DNA from: Gammaproteobacteria bacterium
Lineage (GTDB): Bacteria; Pseudomonadota; Gammaproteobacteria; Thiohalobacterales; Thiohalobacteraceae
Length of the DNA: 55,126 bases
Reading direction: 5' to 3'
Assembly: GCA_019911805.1 (NCBI GenBank)
Contig: JAIOJV010000006.1
Span: forward strand, 1-55,126
Shown here: in pieces, positions 19,240 to 31,074 of the stretch
How the letters are laid out: every line of letters starts with the position of its first letter
Numbering within the stretch: position 1 is the first letter of the stretch
Made by a program: the position numbers and the translations under genes
Notes under the pieces: model-generated
What the model saw: the letters and a program-made list of their open reading frames with translations, nothing else
Databases searched by the model: none
Told to the model about the DNA's origin: nothing

Positions 19240-21123
19240 ATGGAACTCACCACAGAAATGCTGTGGGTGCTCGGCTTTTTGGCCTTTACCATCTATCTGT
19301 TCGTTTCCGAGATTGTGCGTGTCGACGTCGCGGCCATCCTGGTCATGGTGCTGCTCGGCCTGACCACGATCCTGCCCTTCACCCCGCCACTGGTGAACAC
19401 CGCCGAATTATTCGACGGCTTCGCCAGCAACGCCGTCGTCTCCATTATCGCCGTGATGATCCTTGGTGCGGGGCTCGATAAGACCGGCCTCATGAGTACG
19501 CTCGCGAATTTCATCCTCAAGATCGGCGGTACCACCGAGAAACGTATCATCCCGCTGATCTCGGGCACCGTCGGTTTCATCTCCAGCTTCATGCAGAACG
19601 TCGGTGCCGCCGCGCTGTTTCTGCCGGTGGTGAGCCGCATCTCCGCCCGGACCGGCCTGCCGCTGTCACGCCTGCTCATGCCGATGGGCTTCTGCGCCAT
19701 CCTTGGCGGTACGGCGACCATGATCGGTTCGAGCCCACTGATCCTGCTGAATGATCTGATCACGACCTCCAATCAATCGCTGGTGGCGAGGGGCCTGGAG
19801 GAAATGCCAACCTTCGATCTGTTCGCGGTCACGCCCATCGGCCTGGCATTGATCATCACGGGTATCGCCTATTTCATGCTGGCCGGGCGCCATATTCTGC
19901 CGGATGTGAAGGGCGCACAGACCACCGCCGACAGTACACTGGAATATCTGCAGGAGGTCTATGGACTGGACTATGCACTCAACGAGGTGCTGGTTACCGC
20001 GGAAAGTCGACTTGTCGGTCGAACCGTCGATGAGGTGGAAAACGAATTCTATGTCCGCATCATTGCCATACAGTCGATCGACCGGCTCTATCTGGCTCCG
20101 GGCGGATTGGCCCGTGATGTCCGCATAGCGGCTGGGCAGATACTCGGAATACTTGCATCCGAATCTGCACTGCAACGTCTCAGCGAAACCACCCGCACGA
20201 CCATCAGCCCCAATATCGCCGTGCTGGCGAGCGTACTCATGCCGACGCGCGCTGGCATCGCCGAGATCGTGATTCCACCGAGTTCCAACCTGATCGGCAA
20301 GTCCTGCCGGGATGTGTGGATGCGCAAGACCTATGGCCTCACTGTACTGGCCATCCACCGACAGGGTAAGGCGATCCGCGAAGACGAAGGCGTGGTCGAT
20401 CTCCCGCTGCAGGGCGGCGACACCCTCATCTGCCATATTGCCTGGGAACAACTGGCCCGTCTGACCAAGGATCGCAACTTCGTGGTGGTCACCACTGAAT
20501 ACCCACACGAGGAATTGCGCCCACACAAGGTGCATTTCGCACTGCTCTTCTTCGCCATCGCCTTGGGTATGGTGTTGTTCACGGACACGCTGCTGTCAGT
20601 GGCGCTGTTGACCGGTGCCGTCGGCATGGTCGTCACCGGCGTGCTGTCCATGGATGAGGCCTACAAGGCGGTCAGCTGGAAGACCGTGTTCCTGCTCGCC
20701 AGCCTGATTCCTCTGGGCGTCGCGGTCGAACGCTCGGGCACGGCGGAATGGATCGCCGTCAAGACACTGGAACTGGTCGGTAGCGATGTCACCCCGTTGG
20801 CACTACAGGCAGTGATCGCCGTACTGGCGACCTTCTTCACGCTGGTGATGTCCAATGTGGGCGCCACGGTGCTGCTCGTGCCATTGGCGGTGAATATCGC
20901 TGTACAGGCGTCGGCCGCCGGTGTGGAAGGGGTCAATCCAGCGGTATTCGCGTTGACCGTCGCCCTTGCCACATCGAATTCCTTCCTGATCCCGACCCAT
21001 CAGGTGAATGCCCTGATCATGGGGCCGGCCGGTTATTCGGTGAAGGATTTCATGCGCGCAGGCGGCATCATGACCGTACTGTTCCTGGTGGTCATGCTTT
21101 TCATGCTCGAGGTGGTTTTTTAA
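19240..21123 (+). CDS. SLC13/DASS-type carrier with two TrkA-C domains
   Basis: The 627-residue protein has an N-terminal block of about five membrane segments, a soluble insert at about 215-420 made of two TrkA-C (RCK-C) domains (VGRTVDEVE and LIGKSCRDV starts), and a C-terminal block of about six segments. The two inverted-repeat substrate loops are visible: SFMQNVGAAALF (Asn120) and VMSNVGATVLL (Asn539). This architecture is shared by sodium/sulfate-type carriers related to the Chlamydomonas SLT proteins and by many bacterial proteins of unknown substrate. Sulfate or another divalent anion is the likely cargo; dicarboxylates are the alternative. It is convergent with a DsrC-like gene, which fits a sulfur theme but is not proof. 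Confidence 0.85.
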   Translation: MELTTEMLWVLGFLAFTIYLFVSEIVRVDVAAILVMVLLGLTTILPFTPPLVNTAELFDGFASNAVVSIIAVMILGAGLDKTGLMSTLANFILKIGGTTEKRIIPLISGTVGFISSFMQNVGAAALFLPVVSRISARTGLPLSRLLMPMGFCAILGGTATMIGSSPLILLNDLITTSNQSLVARGLEEMPTFDLFAVTPIGLALIITGIAYFMLAGRHILPDVKGAQTTADSTLEYLQEVYGLDYALNEVLVTAESRLVGRTVDEVENEFYVRIIAIQSIDRLYLAPGGLARDVRIAAGQILGILASESALQRLSETTRTTISPNIAVLASVLMPTRAGIAEIVIPPSSNLIGKSCRDVWMRKTYGLTVLAIHRQGKAIREDEGVVDLPLQGGDTLICHIAWEQLARLTKDRNFVVVTTEYPHEELRPHKVHFALLFFAIALGMVLFTDTLLSVALLTGAVGMVVTGVLSMDEAYKAVSWKTVFLLASLIPLGVAVERSGTAEWIAVKTLELVGSDVTPLALQAVIAVLATFFTLVMSNVGATVLLVPLAVNIAVQASAAGVEGVNPAVFALTVALATSNSFLIPTHQVNALIMGPAGYSVKDFMRAGGIMTVLFLVVMLFMLEVVF

Positions 21124-21197
21124 GACTGCGGCACCCGCTCATTACGCTGACGCTCCCGCCGGCAACGACAGCCGTTGCCGGCAACCGGGGCAGTCTT
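21123..21197. terminator. Nested stem-loop between convergent carrier and DsrC-like genes
   Basis: An outer 8-bp stem (AAGACTGC 21123-21130 with GCAGTCTT 21190-21197) encloses an inner perfect 9-bp stem (GCCGGCAAC 21158-21166 with GTTGCCGGC 21174-21182). Placed between two convergent stop codons, this symmetrical structure is probably a shared transcript end. It has no long T-run. Confidence 0.5.
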
Positions 21198-21218
21198 GGG
21201 TAGTCCGGGGTCCCGCGG

Positions 21219-21593
21219 CTAGGTGACACTCCCGAAGTTCGTGTCGACGGCACCCGTCGGCACCTCCAGGCCAGCCAGTCGGCAACCCTGTGCGACCGGT
21301 CCGCCGGGAAGGATCGTGTACGTGTACCTGAGCCCGCCCTTCGCGTGGAACATCTCCTCCAGCGCATCGTGGAATTCGCGCACATTGATCCGATTGGCAT
21401 CGTTCTCGTTACGTGCAAAATACTCCTGCAACGCCCGCACCACCTTCCAGTGGTCTTCGGTCAAGGTAATACCTTCCTTCTGCGCAACCTCGCGCGCCGC
21501 ATCCGGCGTCCATCGGTCAGGGGCATGGGGATATTCGGGGTCATAGACCCGCTTCCCGGGATGCATGATATCGAACATCGTCGGTTCCGGCAT
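21219..21593 (-). CDS. DsrC/TusE-family protein lacking the penultimate cysteine
   Basis: The 124-residue protein matches the DsrC/TusE fold: a DRWTPDAAREVAQKEGITLTE start, the EDHWKVVRALQEYF helix, then RVREFH-type and GGLRYTYTILPGGP segments. In DsrC the mobile C-terminal arm carries two cysteines ten residues apart that take up sulfur as a trisulfide; TusE keeps only the last one. Here Cys104 (in AQGCRLAGL) matches the upstream cysteine, while the position of the last cysteine is Ala115 (PTGAV). An eight-residue tail (DTNFGSVT) replaces the usual end two residues after the cysteine. It is therefore neither ordinary DsrC nor TusE and may act as a regulator or single-thiol carrier. GGAGGG six bases upstream confirms ATG 21593. 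Confidence 0.88.
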   Translation of the reverse strand: MPEPTMFDIMHPGKRVYDPEYPHAPDRWTPDAAREVAQKEGITLTEDHWKVVRALQEYFARNENDANRINVREFHDALEEMFHAKGGLRYTYTILPGGPVAQGCRLAGLEVPTGAVDTNFGSVT

Positions 21594-21744
21594 GACAGGC
21601 CCTCCATGTTGTTGGCTTGTGGGAATACATGTTCGAGTATAGACGAGCTTGCCAGGCTTTGCTTGGCGACGCGTACGCGTGGCGCGGCAGCCCGTTGCCG
21701 GTGACCTTTACCTCCAAGCAGGTGCGTCCTGCCGGGCGCACCAT

Positions 21745-21773
21745 AAAAAAAGGGGCCTGGCGGCCCCTTTTTT
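21745..21773 (-). terminator. Rho-independent terminator of pnp
   Basis: GGGGCC (21752-21757) and GGCCCC (21762-21767) form the stem with a 4-base loop. It is flanked by seven A at 21745-21751 and six T at 21768-21773, so it can work in both directions. It lies 17 bases beyond the pnp stop and would end the long minus-strand operon. Confidence 0.9.
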
Positions 21774-21790
21774 GTCTGCTGCGACCCCGA

Positions 21791-23881
21791 TCAGCCCTCG
21801 CCGACCGCCTTCATGCTGAGACGGATGCGGCCCTGCTTGTCGACCTCCAGCACCTTGACCTTGACGATATCGCCTTCGGCCAGCTTGTCGCTGACGTTCT
21901 GCACGCGCTCGTCGCAGATCTGGGAGATGTGCACCAGCCCATCCTTGCCCGGCAGGATGGTCACGAAGGCACCAAAATCCATCAGCTTGGCGACCTTGCC
22001 CTCGTAGACGTTGCCGACCGTCACGTCCGCAGTAAGCTGTTCAACGCGATGTTTGGCCTCTTCACCGGCAGCCGCGTCCACTGAGGCGATCTTGACGATG
22101 CCGTCATCGGTGATGTCGATACTGGTGCCGGTCTCCTCGGTGATGGCGCGGATGGTGGCGCCGCCCTTGCCGATCACATCACGGATACGGTCCGGATTGA
22201 TCTTCATGGTGATGTAGCGCGGTGCGAACTTGGACATCTCCTCGCGCGGACTGGCGATGGCGCCGCCCATTTTGCCAAGGATGTGCAGGCGCGCCTCGTG
22301 CGCCTGGGCCAGGGCGATCTCCATGATCTCTTTGGTGATGCCCTGGATCTTGATGTCCATCTGCAGCGCCGTCACACCGCTGGTGGTACCGGCAACCTTG
22401 AAGTCCATGTCGCCGAGATGATCCTCATCGCCCATGATGTCGGTCAGCACCGCGAACTGGTCGCCTTCCTTGATGAGACCCATGGCCACACCGGCCACCG
22501 GCGCCTTCAGCGGTACACCTGCATCCATCAGCGCCAGTGAGCTGCCGCAGACGGACGCCATGGAACTGGAGCCGTTGGATTCGGTGATCTCGGAGACGAC
22601 GCGGATGCTGTACGGGAACGCATTGACGTCGGGCATCATGGCGACGATGCCGCGTTTGGCCAACCGGCCATGACCGATCTCACGGCGCTTGGGACTGCCG
22701 ACGCGACCGGTTTCACCGACGCAGTAGGGCGGAAAATTGTAGTGGAACATGAAGTGTTCTTTGCGCTCGCCCTGCAGCGCATCGATGATCTGCGCATCGC
22801 GGGCGGTGCCCAGCGTGGCCACGACCAGCGCCTGCGTCTCGCCGCGGGTGAACAGCGCGGAGCCGTGCACGCGCGGCAGCACGCCGGTGCGAACGGTGAT
22901 CGGCCGTACGGTCTTGGTGTCGCGACCGTCGATGCGCTTCTCGCCCGCGAGGATGCGGCCGCGCACGGTGTTGTATTCCAGGGTCTCGATGGCGGTGCGC
23001 ACGGCCTCGGCGTCGAAGCGGGGGGTGGCGCCCTCCGCCGTCAGCTGGGCGGTGATGGCACTGCGGATCTCATCCAGGCGCGCGTAACGCTGCTGCTTGT
23101 CGGCGATCTGGTAGGCCTCGGTGAACCCGGCCCTGCCGGCGGCGGCGACGGCGTCGACCAGGGCCGTGTCGGTGGCCGGCGGCTGCCAGTCCCAGGCGGG
23201 TGTACCGACTTCGGTGGCCAGCTCGCGGATGGCCCTGATGGCCGTCTGCATCTGCTCATGCCCGAAGACCACCGAACCCAGCATGACCGCCTCAGGCAGC
23301 TCCTTGGCCTCGGATTCCACCATCAGCACGGCCTGCTCGGTGCCGGCGACGACCAGATTCAGCTGGGAGTCGGCAAGCTGGCTGGCGAGGGGGTTCAGCA
23401 CATAGCTGCCGTCGATATAGGCGACGCGGGCCGCGCCGATCGGGCCCTGGAAGGGCATGCCCGAAATGGACAACGCGGCGGAGGCGCCCAGCAACGACGG
23501 GATATCCGGATCGATCTCCGGATCCAGCGACATCACCGTGGCGATGACCTGGACCTCATTAGTGAATCCCTCCGGGAACAGCGGGCGGATCGGTCGGTCG
23601 ATGAGGCGCGAGACCAGGGTCTCGTTTTCACTGGGTCGCCCTTCACGTCGGAAGAATCCGCCCGGGATCTTGCCCGCGGCGTAGGTACGTTCCTGATAGT
23701 CGACGGTCAGCGGAAAGAAGTCGCGACCCTCGGCGCCCCGCTTCAGTCCCACGGCGGTGACCAGCACCACCGTATCACCCATGCTGACAATGACAGCGCC
23801 GCTGGCCTGACGCGCGATTTCCCCGGTCTCGAGGGTGACGGTGTGGGCACCGTACTGGAACGACTTCTTGATTGGATTCAC
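21791..23881 (-). CDS. pnp: Polynucleotide phosphorylase
   Basis: The 696-residue enzyme degrades RNA 3' to 5' with phosphate and is a core of the RNA degradosome. It has two RNase PH domains: an N-terminal one with [20 protein letters not shown], and a catalytic one with [19 protein letters not shown] and the [10 protein letters not shown] stretch. These are followed by a KH domain ([20 protein letters not shown], about 555) and an S1 domain (about 620-690, [18 protein letters not shown]). Length is normal. It lies 75 bp downstream of rpsO on the same strand, as in other Gammaproteobacteria, where the intergenic region is the site of PNPase autoregulation. The gene is followed at once by a strong terminator. 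Confidence 0.98.
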   Translation of the reverse strand: MNPIKKSFQYGAHTVTLETGEIARQASGAVIVSMGDTVVLVTAVGLKRGAEGRDFFPLTVDYQERTYAAGKIPGGFFRREGRPSENETLVSRLIDRPIRPLFPEGFTNEVQVIATVMSLDPEIDPDIPSLLGASAALSISGMPFQGPIGAARVAYIDGSYVLNPLASQLADSQLNLVVAGTEQAVLMVESEAKELPEAVMLGSVVFGHEQMQTAIRAIRELATEVGTPAWDWQPPATDTALVDAVAAAGRAGFTEAYQIADKQQRYARLDEIRSAITAQLTAEGATPRFDAEAVRTAIETLEYNTVRGRILAGEKRIDGRDTKTVRPITVRTGVLPRVHGSALFTRGETQALVVATLGTARDAQIIDALQGERKEHFMFHYNFPPYCVGETGRVGSPKRREIGHGRLAKRGIVAMMPDVNAFPYSIRVVSEITESNGSSSMASVCGSSLALMDAGVPLKAPVAGVAMGLIKEGDQFAVLTDIMGDEDHLGDMDFKVAGTTSGVTALQMDIKIQGITKEIMEIALAQAHEARLHILGKMGGAIASPREEMSKFAPRYITMKINPDRIRDVIGKGGATIRAITEETGTSIDITDDGIVKIASVDAAAGEEAKHRVEQLTADVTVGNVYEGKVAKLMDFGAFVTILPGKDGLVHISQICDERVQNVSDKLAEGDIVKVKVLEVDKQGRIRLSMKAVGEG

Positions 23882-23956
23882 TCTCTGCTGTCCTTACGCT
23901 GGAACTGGAGGAAAGCGCGACGGGTGGCCCCGGAACGAGCCACGCACGCAGAACGC

Positions 23957-24229
23957 TTAGCGACGCAGGCCGAGACGGCCGATGAGATCCTGATAGCGCT
24001 GGCCATCCTTGCGCTTCAGGTAATCGAGCATCTGGCGACGCTGGTTGACCATACGCAGCAGTCCCTGGCGGGAATGATGATCCTGCTTGTGGGTGGCAAA
24101 ATGGTCGGTCAGATGGGTAATGCGTGCAGACAACAACGCCACCTGGACCTCGGGCGACCCGGTGTCGCCGGTGGCGCGCTGGTAATCCTTAACGATCTGG
24201 CCTTTCTGTTCGGCAGTCAAAGAAGACAT
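23957..24229 (-). CDS. rpsO: 30S ribosomal protein S15
   Basis: The 90-residue product has the S15 signatures [17 protein letters not shown] and [21 protein letters not shown]15 binds 16S rRNA helices 20-22 and nucleates the platform. ATG 24229 gives the standard MSSLTAEQK start; an in-frame upstream ATG adds six residues without support. The preceding 60 bases hold a usable promoter, suggesting that rpsO-pnp can be transcribed on its own. Confidence 0.98.
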   Translation of the reverse strand: MSSLTAEQKGQIVKDYQRATGDTGSPEVQVALLSARITHLTDHFATHKQDHHSRQGLLRMVNQRRQMLDYLKRKDGQRYQDLIGRLGLRR

Positions 24230-24285
24230 AACTGGAAATACTCCCAAAAAACGCGTTTCGCGAAGCGTATCGTCACAAGCTGCGT

Positions 24286-24314
24286 ATTGTAGCCGTGGCC
24301 GGAAACAGGAACAA
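24286..24314 (-). promoter_or_regulatory. Candidate sigma-70 promoter for rpsO-pnp
   Basis: On the minus strand, TTGTTC (24309-24314) and TACAAT (24286-24291) are separated by exactly 17 bases and lie about 57 bases before the rpsO start codon. A U-rich stretch after CGCGAAACGCG follows in the leader. The boxes agree with consensus at 4 and 5 of 6 positions. Confidence 0.5.
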
Positions 24315-24358
24315 GATCAGTGATCGCTGTGATCCCATAAACCCAAAAACTGCATTTG

Positions 24359-24497
24359 CCACGGAAACACACGGAAGACATTGGAATGAAACCGCGTCAC
24401 GAAGCGCTGCCTCAGCATGTGACAGGTGACGCGGGATGTCGTGTGAAACCTGAGGTCCCGTCTGTGTTTTCCCGTGTTTTTCCACGTGCTTTCGTGG
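24359..24497. repeat. CCACGG-type palindromic repeat, copy 1 (rpsO-truB gap)
   Basis: This element fills most of the 338-base gap between truB and rpsO. It begins CCACGGAAACACACGG and ends in the reverse sense (GTGTTTTCCCGTG ... TTTCGTGG). Short flanks ACCCAAAAACTGCATTTG on the left and GACTGGGTGTTTTCAGGG on the right extend the similarity to other copies. No gene is present in this gap. Confidence 0.75.
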
Positions 24498-24567
24498 CGG
24501 ACTGGGTGTTTTCAGGGCAAAAAATGATGGGACGGCAGTGATCGATGCCTGCCCGTGGCGGCTCCGA

Positions 24568-25488
24568 TCAGCCCCCGGCCATCAGACGCTTGGGTGCCAC
24601 CCGGCCGTCGTCGAGGATCTCGCCCATGCCCAGGAACTGACGATCGCCGGCATACAACCGGACCCAGCCGCTGGTGGGGGCGTGCGGGACCACCACCGGC
24701 TGGCCCTGGCGCAGATAGAAGGCCGTGTCGGCAGACAGGCGTACCTCCGGCCACTGACTGAGCGCCGTCTCGATGGGCAGGAGCAGGGTATCCAGGGCAG
24801 CCGGGCCCTCGGTCCCCGCCACGTCCTGGAGCCGGTCCAGACTGACCATGCCGGACTGGTCGTAGGGGCCCACCCCCAGGCGGCGCAGATCCGTTACATG
24901 CGCCCCACAACCCAGAGATTCGCCAATATCCTCAGCCAGGGTGCGGATATAGGTGCCCTTGGTGCAGCGCACGTCCAGATCCAGGTAAGGCGGTTCCCAG
25001 GCAGACAGTGTCAGGGAGTGGATGGTTACCCTGCGCGGCTGGCGCTCCACCTCGATCCCCTGGCGGGCCAGCGTGTAGAGGCGCTGACCCTGGTGCTTGA
25101 GGGCGGAATACATCGGCGGCACCTGTTCGATATCGCCACGGAAGCGCTCGAAGGCTGCCTCGATCCGGGCCACATCCAGGCCTTCCACGGGCCGGGTCTC
25201 GACGACCTCGCCCTCGGCATCACCGGTATTGGTCCTCTCGCCGAGTTTGCAGCGCACCTGGTAATGCTTGTCCGCATCCAGCAGGAACCCCGACACCTTG
25301 GTCGCCTCGCCCAGACAGATCGGCAACAGGCCACTGGCCAGCGGATCCAGGCTGCCCGTATGCCCCGCCTTGGCGGCCTGGAACAGCCGCTTGACGCTCT
25401 GCAGGGCCGCGTTGGAGGTCAGGCCCGAAGGCTTGTCCAGCAGCAGGATCCCGTTGACGTTTCTACCCTTGTTGCGACGTCGTGACAT
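24568..25488 (-). CDS. truB: tRNA pseudouridine-55 synthase
   Basis: TruB makes the universal pseudouridine at position 55 of tRNA. The 306-residue protein has [14 protein letters not shown] at the start and the catalytic aspartate Asp48 in [15 protein letters not shown]. The [18 protein letters not shown] and [14 protein letters not shown] motifs and a C-terminal PUA-like region ([17 protein letters not shown]) follow. ATG 25488 begins [13 protein letters not shown], a basic start common in the family. It keeps its normal place between rbfA and rpsO, but both intergenic gaps, usually very short, are expanded to more than 330 bases by repeats. Confidence 0.97.
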   Translation of the reverse strand: MSRRRNKGRNVNGILLLDKPSGLTSNAALQSVKRLFQAAKAGHTGSLDPLASGLLPICLGEATKVSGFLLDADKHYQVRCKLGERTNTGDAEGEVVETRPVEGLDVARIEAAFERFRGDIEQVPPMYSALKHQGQRLYTLARQGIEVERQPRRVTIHSLTLSAWEPPYLDLDVRCTKGTYIRTLAEDIGESLGCGAHVTDLRRLGVGPYDQSGMVSLDRLQDVAGTEGPAALDTLLLPIETALSQWPEVRLSADTAFYLRQGQPVVVPHAPTSGWVRLYAGDRQFLGMGEILDDGRVAPKRLMAGG

Positions 25489-25540
25489 GTTGCGTGTAAA
25501 CCCTTACTGCTCTGGCGCACCGAGTGCGCGGAAGAAACCA

Positions 25541-25806
25541 TATACCGCAAAGGACGCAAAGGCGCGCCAAATCGTCTTGGCCACAAAACCCAAAACCAGA
25601 ACTTTTACCGCAAAGGACGCGAAGGCGCGCAAAGGAATTTCTGGAATGAATTCAAAAACCACGTTGGCCACGGAAACACACGGAATGCAAAACCTGCTGT
25701 ATCCCCATCTTCCGTGTATTTCCGTGTACTTCCGTGGCTGAAATACATTTTGGGTTTACTACCCATTAATGATTTTCCTTTGCGCGCCTTCGCGTCCTTT
25801 GCGGTA
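25541..25806. repeat. Nested repeats in the truB-rbfA gap
   Basis: A 30-bp sequence at 25606-25635 (TACCGCAAAGGACGCGAAGG and on) is exactly repeated in inverted form at 25777-25806, and a partial direct copy lies at 25543-25568. Between the two long arms sits a separate CCACGG-type palindrome, copy 2, at 25668-25737, ending TTCCGTGG. The picture is one repeat type inserted inside another. The whole gap (25489-25823) has no coding capacity and would be transcribed as part of the rimP-pnp operon. Confidence 0.85.
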
Positions 25807-25823
25807 GAACTATTACTATCAGC

Positions 25824-26192
25824 TCAGTCCTCGTCATGCCGGTCCGACTTCACTGCCGCGTCGATGAGCGCGCTCAGGCGGCTGCCGCGTTCGATGGACT
25901 CATCGTAGACGAAATGCAGTTGCGGCACGCTGCGCACGATCATCTGCTGACCGAGCGCGTGGCGCAGAAAGCCGGTGGCCTTGTTCAGGATCTGCAGCGA
26001 TATCTGCTGCGCCTCGGTATCGCCCAGCACGGAGATGTACACCTTGGCGTGGCCCAGATCGCGGCTGACCTGCACGGCCGAGACCGTGACCATGCCCAGA
26101 CGGGGGTCCTTGATGTCGGTACGGATCAGCGCCGCGAGTTCGCGTTGCATCTGTTCGCCGACACGGCGGGTACGGGGGAAATCTCGGGGCAT
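25824..26192 (-). CDS. rbfA: Ribosome-binding factor A
   Basis: The 122-residue KH-type protein helps 16S rRNA maturation and cold adaptation. It begins PRDFPRTRRVGEQMQRELAA and has the family motifs IKDPRLGMVTVSAVQVSRDLGHAKVYI (read in part) and PQLHFVYDESIERG near 95. It sits between infB and truB as expected. Length and sequence are ordinary. Confidence 0.96.
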   Translation of the reverse strand: MPRDFPRTRRVGEQMQRELAALIRTDIKDPRLGMVTVSAVQVSRDLGHAKVYISVLGDTEAQQISLQILNKATGFLRHALGQQMIVRSVPQLHFVYDESIERGSRLSALIDAAVKSDRHDED

Positions 26193-26281
26193 GCTACCTG
26201 GGCCTCGACGCCTGCCAGCGGGACGCCAGCCGCTGTCCGCTTCGATGAAGGACGGACACCACCGGCGTAACGACGGTACGG

Positions 26282-28849
<2,568 letters not shown>

Positions 28850-28871
28850 TGTATTTCTGCTCCTGGAGGAA

Positions 28872-30371
28872 TCAGCCCTGCTGCTCTTCCGCAAACCAGG
28901 GTGCGCGCGCTGCCATGATCAGCGCGGCGGCGCGATCCTCGTCCATACCTTCGATATCCATCAGCTCATCAACTGCCAATTCGGCCAGATCCTCCTGGGT
29001 GACCACACCGCGGCTGGCCAGCGTGTGTGCTAGTTTGGGGTCCATGCCATCCAGATTGAGAAGATCCTCGGCTGGCCCGCTGTCACCCAGTGATTCCTGG
29101 ACGATGGCACGGGTCAGCAGCACGTCACGGGCTCGTCCGCGCAGCTCATCGACCATGTCCTCGTCGAATTCTTCAACCTCGAGCAGCTCGGCGGCCGGCA
29201 CATAGGCGACCTCCTCGATACTGGAGAAGCCCTCCTGCACCAGGATCACAGCGAGATCCTCGTCGACGTCCAACTGCTCCATGAACAGCTGCTGCAGCGA
29301 CTGGGCCTCGGCCTCGCTCTTCTGCTCGGCCTGCTGCTCGGTCATCACATTCAGCTCCCACCCGGTGAGTTGGCTGGCCAGGCGCACGTTCTGACCACCG
29401 CGGCCGATGGCCTGCGACAGCTGCTCCTCGGCAATGGCCAGATCCATGCTGTGTTCGTCCTCGTCCACCACGATCGACATGACTTCGGCTGGCGACATGG
29501 CGTTGATGACGAACTGCGCGGCATTCTCATTCCACAGGATGATGTCAATGCGCTCGCCAGCGAGTTCGTTCGATACCGCCTGCACGCGCGAGCCGCGCAT
29601 ACCGACACAGGCGCCGACCGGATCGATGCGCGGATCGTTCGACTTCACCGCGATCTTGGCGCGCAGGCCGGGGTCGCGCGCGGCACCGAGGATCTCGATC
29701 AGGCCCTGGCCGATCTCCGGCACCTCGATCTTGAACAGCTCGATGAGAAACTGCGGAGCGACACGGGTGACGAACAGCTGCGGACCGCGCGGTTCCGAGC
29801 GTACGTCCCTGAGGTAGCCGCGCAAGCGGTCACCGAGACGCACGGATTCGCGCGGGATCATGTCTTCGCGTGCCACCAGGGCCTCGGCGTTGCCACCGAG
29901 ATCGAGATAGACGTTGCCGCGCTCGACGCGCTTGACGATGCCGGTCACCAGGTCGCCGATGCGATCGGAGTAGGCCTCGACGACCTGCTCACGCTCGGCC
30001 TCGCGCACCTTCTGGACGATCACCTGCTTAGCGGTCTGGGCGGCGATACGGCCGAAGGCCTCGGAGGGAATCGGCTCCTCGATGTATTCACCGACCTGGA
30101 TACCAGGGCGCAGCTGCTGGGCACGTGCGTACAAGACCTGACGATCCGGGGATTCGAATTCTTCATCCTCGTCGTCCACCACCAGCCAGCGGCGGAAGGT
30201 GTCGTAATCACCAGTCTGGCGGTCGATCTGCACGCGCGCGTCGATCTCGCCACCATGGCGCTTCTTGGTGGCAGAGGCAAGGGCCGCCTCGATCGCCTCG
30301 AAGATCACATCTTTATCGACGCCCTTTTCGTTGGAAACCGCGTCGGCTACGAGAAGAATTTCTTTGTTCAT
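28872..30371 (-). CDS. nusA: Transcription termination/antitermination factor NusA
   Basis: The 499-residue protein has an N-terminal RNA polymerase-binding domain ([20 protein letters not shown]), an S1 domain (about 135-200, [17 protein letters not shown]), and two KH domains (about 230-345, with [17 protein letters not shown] and [14 protein letters not shown]). Two acidic repeats with helix-hairpin-helix character follow at about 365-490. This full set with both acidic repeats is the gammaproteobacterial form. NusA modulates pausing and termination. The leader upstream of rimP contains a terminator, so NusA could regulate its own operon. ATG 30371 was chosen over a GTG two codons upstream. 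Confidence 0.98.
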   Translation of the reverse strand: MNKEILLVADAVSNEKGVDKDVIFEAIEAALASATKKRHGGEIDARVQIDRQTGDYDTFRRWLVVDDEDEEFESPDRQVLYARAQQLRPGIQVGEYIEEPIPSEAFGRIAAQTAKQVIVQKVREAEREQVVEAYSDRIGDLVTGIVKRVERGNVYLDLGGNAEALVAREDMIPRESVRLGDRLRGYLRDVRSEPRGPQLFVTRVAPQFLIELFKIEVPEIGQGLIEILGAARDPGLRAKIAVKSNDPRIDPVGACVGMRGSRVQAVSNELAGERIDIILWNENAAQFVINAMSPAEVMSIVVDEDEHSMDLAIAEEQLSQAIGRGGQNVRLASQLTGWELNVMTEQQAEQKSEAEAQSLQQLFMEQLDVDEDLAVILVQEGFSSIEEVAYVPAAELLEVEEFDEDMVDELRGRARDVLLTRAIVQESLGDSGPAEDLLNLDGMDPKLAHTLASRGVVTQEDLAELAVDELMDIEGMDEDRAAALIMAARAPWFAEEQQG

Positions 30372-30398
30372 GACCACCTGCCTCCCATTACGGAAGCG

Positions 30399-30857
30399 CT
30401 AAAGATCCGGGACCAACCGGGCCTGCTCCACCTGATCCAATGACAGACTGACCCGTGTGCCATCCTGCTGTTCGATCACCACCTGCTGCTCGTGCAACCC
30501 CTGCAACAGGCCTTTGAAGTTGCGTTGTCCGTCTACCGGGAAGCGCGTACGCAGCTTCACCTCGCGGCCGGTGAAACGCTCGAAATCCTGTGCCTGAAAC
30601 AGCGGCCGGTCCAATCCCGGCGACGACACCTCCAGGGTGTAGTTCCCCGGCACCGGGTCCTCGACGTCGAGCAGACCGCTGACCTGATAGCTCACGGCCG
30701 AGCAGTCGTCGATGGTCACGCCCCCGGGCTTGTCGATATATACCCGTAGCAATCCGTGCTTGCCGCTGGGGCGGTATTCGATACCAACCAGTTCGCAAGC
30801 CAGCGCGGTGACCGCCGGTTCCAGCAACACCCGCAGATTGAAAGGATCCTGCCGCAT
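30399..30857 (-). CDS. rimP: Ribosome maturation factor RimP
   Basis: RimP acts in 30S subunit assembly. The 152-residue protein has LEPAVTALACELVGIEY at the start, the LRVYIDKPGGVTIDDCSAVS segment and EVSSPGLDRPLFQAQDFERF, followed by a C-terminal SH3-like domain. It is the first gene of the rimP-nusA-infB-rbfA-truB-rpsO-pnp series, 27 bp before nusA. In Escherichia coli a tRNA gene precedes it; none is recognisable here. Confidence 0.96.
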   Translation of the reverse strand: MRQDPFNLRVLLEPAVTALACELVGIEYRPSGKHGLLRVYIDKPGGVTIDDCSAVSYQVSGLLDVEDPVPGNYTLEVSSPGLDRPLFQAQDFERFTGREVKLRTRFPVDGQRNFKGLLQGLHEQQVVIEQQDGTRVSLSLDQVEQARLVPDL

Positions 30858-31068
30858 TCACCCACCCGGAAACAAAAAATGGGCCCGAGGCCCACTTCAA
30901 GTCCTGCACAACCCCGGCCCCGGAAGCAGCGCCCCGCGGCGGGATCCCAGGTCGTTTCCAGGCGTTGCACGCACTTTCATCCGTCGCCGACCCACATCCG
31001 CCCCTTGCAGGAGGGTCATGCCCGGCGCCAAGCAACCGTCCGCAGGTCAAACCGAGAATCCCGCGGCG
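30858..31068 (-). promoter_or_regulatory. Structured leader of the rimP operon with internal terminator
   Basis: About 210 bases separate the predicted transcription start (near 31067) from the rimP start codon. The leader has several GC-rich self-complementary stretches and ends with a terminator hairpin only about 20 bases before rimP. That is the layout of a transcription attenuator. Rfam lists a rimP leader motif from Gammaproteobacteria; whether this sequence belongs to it was not tested. No small open frame with regulatory codons stands out. Confidence 0.6.
30874..30898 (-). terminator. Attenuator-type terminator upstream of rimP
   Basis: Read on the minus strand, GTGGGCC and GGCCCAT close a stem with a 3-base loop, followed by six T (the A-run at 30874-30879). 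It stands before rimP, after the operon promoter. It must therefore be bypassed for expression of nusA and infB, or else it ends an upstream small RNA. Confidence 0.8.
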
Positions 31069-31074
31069 CCGCGT

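Noticed and set aside
22670-24292. 540-codon plus-strand frame opposite pnp and rpsO
   Set aside because: It is antisense to two certain genes; long open antisense frames are expected in high-GC coding DNA.
24359-25806. Possible CRISPR array from short repeated units near truB
   Set aside because: Units are palindromic or inverted, vary in spacing and sequence, lack regular spacers and have no cas genes nearby.
30858-31068. Possible tRNA gene upstream of rimP, as in Escherichia coli
   Set aside because: No T-loop GTTCGANTC, acceptor stem or anticodon arm could be found on either strand.
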